Assembly (NCBI GenBank): GCA_002189035.1
Contig: NEEC01000020.1
Coordinates: 62,001-126,000 of the forward strand
Origin: Utricularia gibba
Lineage: Eukaryota > Streptophyta > Magnoliopsida > Lamiales > Lentibulariaceae
Direction: 5' to 3'
Length of the DNA: 64,000 nt
Each line of letters begins with the position of its first letter. The first letter of the stretch is position 1. Made by a program: the position numbers and the translations under genes. Under the pieces are notes generated by a model. It had not been told where the DNA came from, searched no databases, and was given only the letters and a program-made list of their open reading frames with translations. Below are positions 21,621 through 34,665 of the stretch, piece after piece.

Positions 21621-22583
21621 ATGATCGGTGCGTTGCCTTCCGCGAGCGTTTTCCTCGTTGGGTCTTCTCCAAGAAGAGGCGTTTCAGACGCCGTTGTGTG
21701 CTCTTCAGTTTCTCGAGACAATGCTTCTTTTATACCGAGATTGGAGCCTTTCAGCAGAAGCAAGATCGATAGAGCCGTTAAAGAGCCTCCTCTGATTCAG
21801 AAATCTGAGAATCAAATCGCAGGCAAGATTTTCTATCATAAGTCTGGTTGAAATTGAGTTGTTTTGTAGAGATCTACTTACTTGTTTTCATGCTGTGCAG
21901 ATTATTGCTTGACACTGGAAGGGGATGAATCCTACAGCTGCTGGAAAGCCTATTTTGAACTGAAGGAGCTTGAGGTAACTAATGTGCTGACTTGAGGAAA
22001 TGACATTCAGTTAGTTGCCTTCAATATTAGGTTTGTGATTGGTGGAAGTCTAGGCCTTGTGTGATCGGGGGCGTATATGTCTAAATGGAGATGTTGCATA
22101 TGATGAATCTCCAGGCACCGTAGATTTGAATACAGATAACGAACGGGGAAGAAAGCATAAAGATGGGGTTCTTCTTGCAAACAGAACCAGAGTTTCTTGC
22201 GTTTTGTCCAATGAACTGATTGGTTTATCTTCTCAATTCATCTGATCTGTTTCTGTGAACTTGTGCAGAAAGAAGCTCCCAAAGAGGAAGTAGAAAGACT
22301 TATAATGGAAGCAGGTGGAATCAAGTCCCTGATCGGTTGCGTCCATGGAGTTTCAGCCATTCGCAAGGAGAAGAAGGAACCTGCGAATCCAAGCAAGAGG
22401 CAATACCGTGAGGATATGACAGTAGGTAGATGCCCAACTCCTGACGGTTTGCCGAAAACACAGGAAGAAATCGAGGAAGAAGAAAGGGCCAGAATGCCGG
22501 ATTCCCCATTCACGAGATTGCTTAGAGCTAGAGGAACACACCCTGCTTGGTATTCCCCTGCACCAGAGCACGAAACCGATTGA
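21621..22583 (+). CDS. MEE14: CCG-binding protein 1 (CBP1/MEE14)-like
   Basis: Three exons, 21621-21822, 21901-21974 and 22269-22583, give 196 aa. Conserved blocks are PPLIQKSENQIA, DYCLTLEGDESYSCWKAYFE, LKELEKEAPKEEVERLIMEA and GGIKSLIGCVHGVSAI, as in the Arabidopsis MEE14/CBP1 family. The Arabidopsis protein binds the central-cell guidance factor CCG and the transcription machinery and is needed in the central cell for pollen-tube attraction; the role here is inferred by homology. The first intron is uncertain. A GC donor (GCAG|GCAAGA, exon end 21822) gives the family-like IADYCLTLEG. A GT donor 24 bases further on (exon end 21846) adds eight residues in frame. The N terminus is Ser/Arg-rich and could be a plastid or nuclear targeting segment. 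Confidence 0.82.
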
Positions 22584-23381
22584 CTACGCTCTACTTTGCG
22601 TTTTCTCCCCGCAGCACATCTTGAAACAAGTACACGGATGAAGAAAAGCAGGCATCTTGATAGCTAGTAGCATTTTGAGGGTGTGCCTGCCTGGTTTTTA
22701 TGTACAGAGGTTTGATTATGGTAGGGATTGTTACTAATAAGACACGAAAAAAGCCAAGGAATTTAGCAGTTTGGATTTTTTTTTTCAATTTAAATGTTGA
22801 CGGAGGCGCCCAGAACCAAAAGCATTAAAAGGCCCAAAGAAGCATGGGCTGGATCAACTTTGGGCTTCAAATTGAAAGGTCACCCACGTGGCATTTCCAC
22901 GTCGGCACAGAATGGATGTTCGAATTCAAAACTCGCATCGCGCGATGAGGCTCCAATCCAAAATGCAACGGTCCTCTCGTTTCATCTCTCCTCCTGTTCT
23001 TATTAGCTGTTAACCTCTGGGCGAGCGGATTAGTTCCAGATCCGTAGCGGGAGTTGAAGTGACGAGGTTCGAGCTAGTGGGATTCATCGATTTCTCTTGT
23101 TTATTTTGATTCTCGACGAATTATATCTCGCTCATTGATGAGAATGATACTGGATAGGTTGGGAGGAGGAGAGTCAATGCTTTTTTATTCGAATTTTCGA
23201 TTGAATTGGTAACTGGGGCTGAAGGGTAACAATTCGTTCTTCACTGTGATACGATACGATTTCAAGATTTCGTGGAGTTCGAGCCCTTTTCCGGGCTTCC
23301 TCTGTCAAGTACGATTTTGTGCTTTGTACAGCTCTTCCTTCAAGAACGGTGAGTTATCATAGCGCTTTTTTATTTTGCAGA
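22584..23381. promoter_or_regulatory. Intergenic and POK2-type kinesin promoter/leader
   Basis: Holds the CBP1 3' flank and the kinesin upstream region. Three site II motifs (GGCCCA or TGGGCT) lie at 22831-22866. A GCAACGGTCC stretch at 22965-22974 resembles the mitosis-specific activator (MSA) core AACGG used by MYB3R factors. A T-rich tract ending in TTTTGCAG at 23380 sits right before the start codon and looks like the end of a 5' leader intron; its donor cannot be fixed. Confidence 0.5.
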
Positions 23382-26300
23382 ATGTTGAGAGACTTGAAAT
23401 TCTTGCATACCAACTCTGGCAAGAGCAGTAATCCAGAGGAAGCTGAGAATACGCCCCCAAAATCTGGGGATTTCGCTCTCAATCAGTCGAGCTCAGAGCC
23501 ACCGAGGCCACCTTTGAATGCAATTCAGGAGCCGTTCCGAATCCCTAGGGGCATTTCAGATCCGGAGACGGGTGGCTCTAGAGCCAAACATGATAAAACT
23601 CCAGTTAAACAGAAACTGGGTACACAGGCTCCCCTTCGCACACCTGAGAAAGAAGGGGCAATGCCCAAGGACCGATGTAATTTGGCTAAGAAGTTTGACT
23701 CTAGCGTGATTGAGGTAAAAGACGAGGTGAAAGCAGTGAGCACTATGAATACTCCTGGTTCCTTTAGGTTTTTCGACAGGTGTAATTCAAGTAATTCAGA
23801 TTGCCCCTCAACACAAAGCACGCCAACTAAGAGTGTGAATAAAACTGCTACCCCAGGGTATAGCATAACCAGTGGTTCCAGACCTCCGTACAGCGTGGGT
23901 TCTCGGCTACCCAATTATGCTGCATTGAATAAAGGAAATATGGGAACTGGTAGCTTTTGTAATATGGTTAATACAGTGGAGGTTCCTTATTTTGAACTTA
24001 AGGAAGATTCATCGTTCTGGATGGATCACAATGTGCAAGTAAGTTACCTTCTATCCAGATGTTCTTGAATGGCAAGGCTTCTAGCTCACCTACAAAAATT
24101 GTTATCTGTTTGCAGGTTTTAATTCGCATACGTCCGCTTAATAGTATGGAGAAAAGCACCATTGGGTTCAACAGGTGCTTAAAGCAAGAAAGTTCACAAA
24201 GCGTTACCTGGATTGGACGACCTGAAACAAGATTTCATTTTGATCATGTCGCTTGCGAAGCTATAGATCAGGTTTGTCCATACTAAAAGGCGAGAAATGA
24301 CATTTTAGAAGGGTGGCTGATGTATTGCATTCACAGGAGACACTTTTTAGGATGGTTGGTTTGCCAATGGTAGAGAACTGCTTATCTGGGTACAACAGCT
24401 GTATGTTTGCATACGGGCAGGTGAGAAATTCATCTAACCTTCTTTCTCGTAGCTGCTTCTTTTCATAATGGGTATTTTGATGTATAGACTGGAAGCGGAA
24501 AAACACACACAATGCTTGGTTTGATTGATGGGATTGAAGTCAAGCCTAGTCCAAATCGTGGAATGACACCCCGTATATTTGAGTTCTTGTTTGCAAGGAT
24601 TACAGCGGTTGCTTTTACTACCATTTCTTTGTATTTCTTACTGTGTTCTTGTCAATTTACTCTTAATGAAGCATTCCCTATTTCAGGAAGAGGAAAGCCG
24701 AAGAGATGAGCAGTTGAAGTATAGTTGCAAATGCTCTTTTCTTGAGATATACAATGAGCAAATTAGTGATCTTCTCGATCCTTCCCCCACAAATTTAATG
24801 GTACTTTATAATGCTTTTTATTTTTGCAACAATGGCATGTTCATTTTTTTTTTACAATCTCAATGTCTAGTTGCGCGAGGATTTGAAGAAAGGTGTCTAT
24901 GTTGAAGATCTCTCTGAGTTTGAGGTTCGAAATGTTGGAGATATTCTTCAACTTCTAACTCTGGTGCGTTGTTCTTGTTTGATTTTCTTTTCCTGTTTAG
25001 TTCCTTTAAACCAATCTTTCACCAAAATCAGTGCGTTGTAACCTTGTTATCAGGGATCATCAAATAGAAGAGTTGCTGCTACTAACATGAACAAAGAAAG
25101 TAGTCGCTCGCACAGTGTTTTTACATGTGTTATTGAAAGTAGATGGGAGAAGGGTTCCACCACTAACTATCGGTTTGCTCGCTTAAATCTTGTAGACCTT
25201 GCTGGGTCTGAAAGGTACCAAATCATGCTTAGTCAAAACACGAAAGTTCCTTGCACTCACATCGTTTCTCTTTGTCAACAGGCAAAAGTTTTCTGGTGCA
25301 GAGGGTGAGCGCCTCAAAGAAGCTGCAAACATTAACAAATCACTCTCAACCCTTGGGTAATAAACTGCTTCGTGGAAATGTCTCCTCTTTTTCTCCGTGC
25401 CTTGTTTCATTTCAGTTTGATACATTCCCCCATCTGGCAGTCATGTCATTATGGCCTTAGTTGATATAGCAAATGGAAAACCAAGGCATGTTCCTTACAG
25501 AGATTCAAGATTGACTTTTCTCCTTCAGGTGCATAGTAAACAGTTGTTTGAATTATTTTTTGGAGTGCAAACTATTAGAGCTGTGTGTTTAAAAATAATA
25601 TGTGCACAGGACTCGTTGGGTGGAAACTCTAAAACTGTGATCATAGCGAATGTCAGTCCTTCTGTAGGGTAAGTTTTGTTGTTGTTGTTGTTGTTCTTAT
25701 GGCGAGGCTTTTGACTCCATTTTGAAAATTAGGACAAAGCATCTGTTCCATGATTCTTCTCTCACTTACTGCCTTATCTACAGATCTGCAGCAGAGACGT
25801 TGAACACATTAAAGTTTGCCCAACGAGCCAAACTTATTCAAAATAATGTGAGCTTTCTATGGAGTTTTAGAAAGTTTGCGTCCGTATATAACTATCATTC
25901 TTCTGACTTCGCGTGTTGTAGGCGATCATTAATGAGGATTCATCAGGAGACGTCAAATCACTTAAAATTCAGATACAGTTGTTGAAGGTTAGTTTATATT
26001 CGTTTCTCCTAAATTTTCATAAGACTAAACCTCACTGCACTGGGGCAGGATGAGCTATCCGCCCTTAAGTGTGAAAAGATGGCTCAGCCATTGTCCTATG
26101 GAACTCACATGGAAAACAAGAATGATGATGACTGCGATGAAATGGAAACAAAAGAAGTTCTAAGAATCTCCTGCAAGCAGGTAAGTCTACTTAATTGTGT
26201 TTTATTGACTAAAATGTCTGTGTTCGTTCATTTTGACAATATGAATGTAACTCCAGTGTTTCTAACTTTAACCTTAATGTGTTCATTGTATGGGAAATTC

Positions 26301-29300
26301 TGCCTATATCTTCGTGTCATGCACCATCTTCATGTCCTTGATTTTTCTTTTTTTTTTTATATATTTGATCTTTTAGTATTTTTGGCAGCTGAAATCCCTG
26401 GAAACGACACTTTCTGGTTCTTTACGAAGGGAACAAATGGCAGAAATCTCTACCAAACAAAGGGAGGCTGAAATTGAGCACTTGAATCGATTGGTGAAGA
26501 TTCATGCTTTCCATCTTGATTTTAGCCCTGATGCATTTTATTAATGATGAGCACTGCTTCTCAGGTTAGCCAAAGGGAGGAAGATACCAGATGTGCAAAG
26601 ATGATGCTCAAGTTTAGAGAAGATAAAATTCATAGATTGATGTCTGTCAATGGTGGTTTAATGTCAGCTGATGATTATCTGATAAGAGAAAATCAAGCAC
26701 TTTCAGAAGAAATTCAGCTTCTGCGGTCAAGAATAGACAAAAATCCAGAAGTGACACGTTTTGCACTTGAAAATATCAGGCTTCTGGGGAAAGTTCAAGA
26801 GTGCGATATGCATAACCTTTATACTTGATGTGCCTGTTATGTATATTGCAGCAATAAAATCTATCCTTGAAAATCTCAGGTTTCAAGATTTCTATGACGA
26901 AGGGGAGCGAGAGATGCTAATGGCGGAAATATCTGAGCTACGGAATCAGGTACTTTCACAGAAGTTATGTGATATGATTTGTCTTTGCTGTGCATTTCAT
27001 TCTTAACGCTTTTTTTGTTTGTAGGCTATTTTTTTCCTTGAAAGCAACTCAAAGAATCAAAATTGCTCAAAGGTTGCAATCTCTGTTTAATTGAAAGATC
27101 ATGGCTTTCTAAGTAAGATTGAGTCCTGAATTGTTCATTTCCATTTGTACACAGGTCTCTGGATATGTTCAAGATGAAAATGACTCTCTCCGTGTAGAGG
27201 TAAAAACTCTTATTTAATCCAAGCTTTTGTCTTGAATTTTGGATATTGAATGTCTCACACATTGCAGTTGAAGAAAACAATGTCTGAGTTGGAGGAGACC
27301 CGCATTAAACTAAAATGCTGTCAGGAAGAAAATGCCATGATACGAGGGTTGGAATCCTAATTTGCTTATGTTCTTGTTTGGTTTTTTGTTTCAGTTTTTT
27401 ATTCCCGTCTTCACGTACCTTTGCAGAGAAATAGAAGAAATGCATCAGGTATCTAACAGGACACCTGCAACTCAAGGACATGACTGCAACATGGGAATCA
27501 TGACGGTACTCTATTATACTATATTAGTTACCATTGTGTACCGGAAGGCATAACACTTTAAGTTACTATTGATTGTTGTGGCTTATATGATATTTCTATT
27601 AACTGTGAACAGCAGGATTCTATCACTGATGTTACCCTGTTACATAGTACGTCAACATCAATCTTTGAGAAAGGTAGGGATGGAGCAATATATGGGAATC
27701 TTTTGAAATATGAAGAAGATATCATGAGCCTACAGTTGGAGTTGGATATTTTGAAGATAATTTTGCAAGATGAGAGATCTTCTCGGTCTTTCATGGAGGA
27801 AATATTAAAAACCATGAGTCAAGAGCTTCAGTTATCCAATGAAAAGGTCCGGTCTAGCATGAAAGAATGCACAGAAGTTCAGGAGGTGGTTACAAATATG
27901 AAGTTAGTTGTTGAAGCCCTTGAGTCTCAGCAAATAGAACTAATAAATGAGGTAGAGAGCCTTAAGAAGTCTAACGATCATTATCAAGGTCTTGTGAAGG
28001 AAAAAGAGCTTGAGATTAAAAGTTTAAGGGAGCAGGTGCATTGTGATGAAATGAGAAATGTATCTACTAGAAAGTCTTCAGAAAGAGAGTCTGTCATAGA
28101 AAAAAAACTGAAGAAAATGCATGGATCTTTTGAGAAAGAAAAAAGATTCCAGAATGATGTTGTCTTTCAAGACTATGATGTGGTAGAAGTGGAAGAAGCT
28201 CGAAAGCAGGTTGAGGCAGAAACTGCTGAGGTGATTGTTTCCTTGCAGGAAGAACTTTGTGACCTTCAGAAGGAGGTTGAAAATAGCAAGGTAAGAGAGA
28301 TGGAGAGTAGAGAGAATTTGGAGGTACTGAAAATAGACATTGAAATCTTGAAGGGTCATTTATGCTCAAGAAATCAGGAGAATGAAAAACTGGCTAGGAA
28401 GCTGGAAGAAAAAGAGGAGCAACTAAGTGTGTTAATGGAAGAATGCAGTTCATTTTTCAGTGAGATTGAAAGCAATATGCACACTGGAAATGAGGCCCTC
28501 AAGGATGTATCTGAGCAGGTTTATGCTATTCGTAGTTCATTCCCCAATAATGAAAATTGTGTTATTCAGAAATTTGGAAGGATTAAAGCCAGTATCCTTG
28601 AAAAGGAGTTGTTGATTGAAGAACTTAGTAAATGTCTAAAGGAAGCTGTGGAAAGGAGGGATGATATGGATTTCATGCTGAGGTCTTTGAGGGGAGCTGT
28701 TATGGCAATTATCGAGGCCCACCAACAGGAGTGCAGTGAAAAGGACCGAGAGATTCTCCTTTTGACATCTGAATTGAACAATAAAACATCTGCCATCTTG
28801 GGGCTTTTGAATTCCAAGAAGAATGGTGAATATCTTTTTGATATGGCATCATCGTGCACCCAAGCTGATAATAAAGAAATTGTGGTACGAACTCAGGAAA
28901 CAATCCAGGAGCTAGTCTCTGGGCTCTCATCTTTAATGTCATGTTTAGGTCAGTTTCTGATCGAGTATGGGTGTGATCCTGGTGAAAATATTGTGGAGAT
29001 GCCATTCAGTCTTTCTTTGGTCAATCAATGCCAAATTTCAGTACGCATTTTAATCTCTTTTTGTATATCTTACCTGGTTTCCTACCATATTTTTCTTTGT
29101 CATCCAGCTGCAGACTTTATTGTAACTGGTTTTCTTGATTTTTTTTTTCACAGCAGGCAGCTGAGAACAACAAAGACAAGAGTACCAGTGATGCAGGTTC
29201 ATGCCCCTTTGGAGATGATAAAGATGTTTCTATTCTCACCCTAGAACAGGGGGCAGATTACGCCCTTCGAATGTTACAAAGCGTGCAATCACAGATGAGT

Positions 29301-32300
29301 AAGTTATCTGTTAGGAAAGCAGAAATCACTGCCACAGAGAAATGTAGTCAGAATATCTTGGGGTCTTTGGCCGATCAGGCGATTCTCCTGCAAAATGACA
29401 TTGTTAATTTTGGAGTAGAACTTGAAGGAAGAGTAAATGTGATGGACGCTAAGATTGGGAAAATTGAAAATTTAGTGCAACAATCATTTTCTTCCCTCTC
29501 CTGGAGACAAGAGGTAGGATGCTTTTTTTCTGATTGTTTACACTTCATTGATACTCATGATATTGAATATTTGTTTTTTTATTTCTGGTTGGGATGCCGT
29601 TTTTTGCAGTTTCTGGTTGCTGAAGCTGATGAGGCTAAAGCATTAGCTACACAGAAAATTTCTGAGGCTTCTTCTGTTCTTAAGAAATTTGAAGAGGTTC
29701 AAGACACTATGAAAGAGGCAGACATTATGATAAATGAATTGATGATAGCCAATGAAGCCTTAAAACTAACTCTTGGTGAACTGAAAGCAAAAGAGCATGA
29801 AGTTTCCTTCCAGCAATCCCTCCTTTTGGATGAAATTCAAAGCTTGAATGCATCTAATGAGCAGAAGGACCGACAGTATGCCACCCTGGAAAACATGTAC
29901 GAAACTGATTTGATGGCCATCATGGGTATGATTGTAGAACTAGAGAATCTTGTGCGTGATGCACAGATTGCACTGGATAAAGAATTGGCCTCAACATCCA
30001 CTTGTCTTCTCAGCATGGATTCTCAAATCCATCAATCAGCTGAGATGCGTGATGGTATCTTTGAGGAGATCTGGTCAGCAATTGTCATGAAAGACTGTGC
30101 AGCATCAGTATTGCATCTTTGTCATGTGGGAGTAATGGAAAGGATTGCTGTACTCAATGCAGAAAATAGTCTTCTCCGCGATGATTTTACTGAGGCAAAG
30201 ACCATGATCTCGGAACTCCAAGAGCAAAATTTCATAGTGAGAAGAGAGCTTGAAATGTCTGGTGTTGCTAAAGTGAATCTTTTTGCAGATATCCAGCAAA
30301 TGCTCAGCATGATATCAAGTAAACTAGGTGAAACTGGTGAGGTCAGTCTTAAGCTTGCTACCCTTGCATTCAAGATGCAGGATCTACAACATCAGGAAGA
30401 GAGAATGTCACAGGGACATCTTATTTTAGGGTGTGAGCTAGATAAATTGATGAAGGAGCTCGAATCAAGTATTAAAGCCATGGATGTATGTATTCTGGAT
30501 AGAGAAAGAATAGCACATGAAAAAGATGTAAGACTTCAATATCAGGAAGAAGCTTTCATGATAAATCTATTTGCAAAGGATATTGGATTGCTCATACTGT
30601 CAACTGAGTTGGAGCAAATGACCTTTCTGAAAAAAGATCTTGAAAATTCCTGTTTAAGTGCCCTTAATATACTGGATACTTTCAAGAAGGATGTGGTACT
30701 CCAGGGCGTAGATGCTACTTTCAGCAGTTTAATATCAGTTGAGCAGGAACAGGATAATGACCGTCTACTAAAAGATCTTGAGAGGAAGGAACTAGCTCTT
30801 CAAACTTCTTTTCTGCATGTCACCGAGCTTAACAAGAAAATTCAGACATTGCAAAAGGATGACGAAGTTAGTAGAATGAAATGTCTTGAGAAGGAGAATG
30901 AAGAGCTGCAGCATCACTTAGTGAACAGTAAGAGAGACTGTGCAGCACTTTCTCAGGAGTTGGATTGTCGGAAGGATGAATTTGAGGTTAAAAATAACAG
31001 ACAGAGAGATGAAATCTCATCGTTGGAGAAATGCATTACCAATTTAGAAACTAGTAGGGTAGAGAATCTTAGAGATTTAAACAGGAAATGTCTGAGGAGT
31101 GTTGGTTTGACCAAAAATATTCATGAAATAAGTTCCAAAATATTCAATCTAGATCATGTGCTTGAGAAGATTCAAAATGAAATAGGCAGGGCTGCTGTAT
31201 TCATGGAACAATTTGAATATTTGGAGAATCTGGCGTGGCAGTTGGATTCTAAAATTCTTTCTATGGAGACTAATGCGTCAAGGAAAGATAATGTTCTCAA
31301 GGGGCTGTTATTTGATCTGAGTTTGCTGCAGGAGTCGGCATCTAACTTCAAAGATCAGAAGGATGAATTGGAAAAACTGCAAGCATCTTTAAGTACAATG
31401 GAAGAAGGTCTTGAATTGAAGTCACTTGAACTGGACCAAGCTCTTTCTCGAGCTCAAACACTTGAAAACCAACTGCAGGAGGAGACAGCAGAACGTGCAA
31501 GTGATCATAAGATGATAAGTTCCCTGACCTCCAGAAATATTGAGCTCTTGGCCAGTGTAAAGGAAGCTTTAGATGGGAAGGATTCTGCTCAGAAGGAATT
31601 AATGGAGGCAAGAGTGAAGATCGAGAAATTAGAGATGGAAATTTCTGAAATGGAAACTGCAATGGCGCATATGTGTAGAACAACTGAATCACTGCAGATT
31701 GAATTGGATACCATTGTTGTTCAAAGAGATGAGTTGGATGGAAAATTTTGCATTCTAAGTAGAGAACTTGAGTTAGCCAGAGCACTTGCTGAGGATAAAG
31801 AAGCAGTAGCACTTGAAGCTCAAGAGGTATTTGGAATTTGTTTTTTATTTTTTTATTTTTTTGTGGTTTTGTTTGGTGAAGTTATCGGGGATATCTAAGT
31901 GCGTCAACCTATGCATATCATGTAACTCTTTGTGTATTATTTGCAAGCAGATAGCGGCAATTCAAAAGCTGCATGCCGAAGAAAAGGAAACGGAAGCCAA
32001 ACTTTTAGAGAGATCCATTCAAGAGTTAGAATGCACTATAAATGTACTTGAACGGAAGGTATAGTTTTAGGGAGGCATTCCGGTGTTCTGTATTTTCATA
32101 TAAAGTGCATTGCTGAGTAGTTTTAGTGGAAACATTAGGTTGACATAATCAAGGGAGAAGCTGAGCAGCAAAGGTTGCAGAGAGAGGAACTTGAGCTGGA
32201 GCTTCTTGGAATCAAAGAACAAATGCGAAATGTTGAGAGCAATAATCTGGATGTAAAGAGGTTTGTGTGATGCTCTTCTATGAATCCTATCTAAAATCTG

Positions 32301-34665
32301 TCTTTTAAATGCTGAAAATTATGGTGATTTAGATGTGTGGATGAAAAGGAGAAGATCTTACAAGATGCGCTCCGCCGAGTACAACTTCTCGAAAAAGAAA
32401 TAACTTCCAGGGATAGTGAGGTAGCATTGTTATTCGCTTCAAATAGTCTCATGCTGCTCTTTATCTTATCGTGATTCTTTTGAACAGCTATCCAAGTGCA
32501 AAAGTCATATTTCCGAGCTAAATTTGCATGCAGAGGCACAGGCCAGTGAATATAAGCAGAAGGTAAGACTTTCTTAGCAGCATCCTATATACCACATTTT
32601 TGTGAAAAGAAGGCTTTGGAGATCATGGTTACCTATATCGAAACAGTTCAAGGCTTTGGAGATCATGGTGGAGCAACTCAAGTCTGAAGGTCCGACTGCC
32701 ACCACACATTGCTCGACTTCCTCATCAAACAAATTAGAAAAGAGTACTTCAAAACCCAAAGGTTCAGGGTCCCCCTTCAAATGTATTGGAATGGGCCTGG
32801 TGCAACAACTGAAATCTGAGAAGGATGAAGAGCTCTCTGTAGGAAGGCAGAGAATAGAAGAACTTGAGACACTGGCAGCAAGCAGACAGAAAGAGGTAAG
32901 TGCCTTGTCTTACAGCAGAATCCAGGAGCTGCATGGAAGATTATATATAGTTTTAATCAACGCATCTCTGCAGATATTCATGCTTAAGGCACGGCTAGCT
33001 ACAACAGAAAGCATGACTCATGATGTCATTCGGGATTTGCTAGGAGTAAAATTAAATATGAAGAACTATGCTGTAAGTTGAAAGTCCAAATCCATTTTGT
33101 TTTCACTTTGTAGTAATGGAAGCTCAGGCCATGCCAATTTTGTTTTTTTTTTAAATGGCATCACTCTTATTCTTAACATCTCACGTTTTCTCCAGGAATT
33201 AATGGAAAATCAGAAGCTTAATCCATCATTAGAAGACGGAAAACACAAAGTTGAAGCTGATGCAAAGGTAAAGCCTTTTTGCCATTCTTAACAATCTAGC
33301 GTGTGTAGATTCGAGAACCCACCTAAGTAGAGATGTTCTTGTCTTGTAGGAGCAGGAAGTGATTAGTTTGAAGCAACAGCTAAATGACTTCGTTCAAGAG
33401 AGGAACGGGTAATTAGCTCTATTGATGATTTTCATGCTATAGTTTTTATATTTTGTCAGTATATTGATCTCAACCTGACATTCTGTTTCAACAAGATGGC
33501 TCGAGGAAATTGAAAGGAAACAGGCTGAAGTGATGGCTGCGCATATTGCACTTGAGAAACTGAGGAGGCAAGAGCAATTGTTTTCAACTGAGAATGATAT
33601 TCTGAAGGTTCAAGCTTGGAAGGCTTCCGTTTTTTTTTAATATTCGGAAGAACATAAAACACTTCTTTCTAACAAGTGATGCTGCTTTTCTCAGATGGAG
33701 AATGCTAACCACAAAAAGAAGGTAATGGAACTTGAGTCAGAGATAAAAAAGTTATCTGACCAACAGAACATCCAACAGCGCATCCACCATCATGCGAAAA
33801 TTAAGGCAAGCAACTGTCCATTCCAGGATTATGTTCATGTTACAGTATAGAAGCCACTTGCACTAACATGAGCCATCTCACTCTCACAGGAAGAAAACAG
33901 TCTATTAAGATTCCAAAATGAAGAACTTTGCTTTAAGCTGCAACGCACTGAAGCTATCCTTTCACGCGTAGAGAAGGAGTTGGCTCAGTTCCGCACAGCA
34001 AATGGAAGAAGCCCCTACATCAACTTTGATGAGGAACAGCTTCTAGACAAAAAGTTGAAGGTCGTAGGTCAAGGATTGTCTGTGCTTGCTTGTAAGGCCT
34101 ATCCACCTAATGGCAATATGTTTTCTTGGAACAGGAAACAGAACAGGAGAGAATGGAATTAGCTCAAAAGTTACTACGCCTGTGCACTTCTGTACTAAAG
34201 GTCAGAGCCCTTTTTTACGTCTGGTTTCTATTGAATTTTTCAGGCCACAACATCTCCATTGCCTTTTAATCTTCTTCTCTATGTGATTACACCAACAGGC
34301 AGCCGGAATTAAACGCCCAACATCTGAAATAAGTCCATCAGCTGCTGAAGAAGCACTTGAGCACCTACAAAACAAGTTTATTTCTCTAGAAATTCAACTC
34401 GAGGATGCCAAACTCAAGGTACACACGCTCTCTCAGTATCATCAATATGAATGGATTTCGACAACAGTTGAGGTTTTTCTTTCCAACTTGTGAGTCAATA
34501 ATTCTCATCTCTATGTATCATGTCCCTTAGGGCCGTATATCGAATGAAAGAGCTAGGCTATCGGAGCTTAGGCCATTAGCATCAGGGTCTGTGAGCCCAA
34601 GAACAGATTGTCCGGGGCAGAACTGGATGTCTCAGACTACTTGTATCTCCAAATTTGACCGATGA
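23382..34665 (+). CDS. POK2: Phragmoplast orienting kinesin (POK2/KIN-12D type)
   Basis: Model of 37 exons. Exon 1 is 23382-24038, the large coiled-coil exons are 27613-29040, 29154-29513 and 29610-31826, and the last is 34531-34665. All joins keep frame and total about 2,707 aa, close to the ~2,770 aa of Arabidopsis POK2. After a ~218-residue disordered N terminus comes a kinesin motor (~220-557) with P-loop [10 protein letters not shown], switch I NKESSRSH and switch II DLAGSER. A very long coiled coil follows, with the POK-type C-terminal blocks [20 protein letters not shown] and [21 protein letters not shown] kinesins sit at the cortical division zone and guide the phragmoplast during plant cytokinesis. 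The join at exons 15/16 (26800 to 26880) is less certain. The intron after 33805 has a GC donor (AAG|GCAAGC). Exons 21 and 22 each start at a CAGCAG tandem acceptor. Confidence 0.93.

Noticed and set aside
23349-23380. A 32-nt intron (CG|GTGAGT ... TTTTGCAG|A) in the kinesin leader
   Set aside because: The borders look good, but 32 nt is shorter than known plant introns. The acceptor is probably real, with a donor further upstream.
31348-31812. 154-aa minus-strand frame inside kinesin exon 23
   Set aside because: It is antisense to a coiled-coil exon whose frame is well supported; it has no motif of its own.
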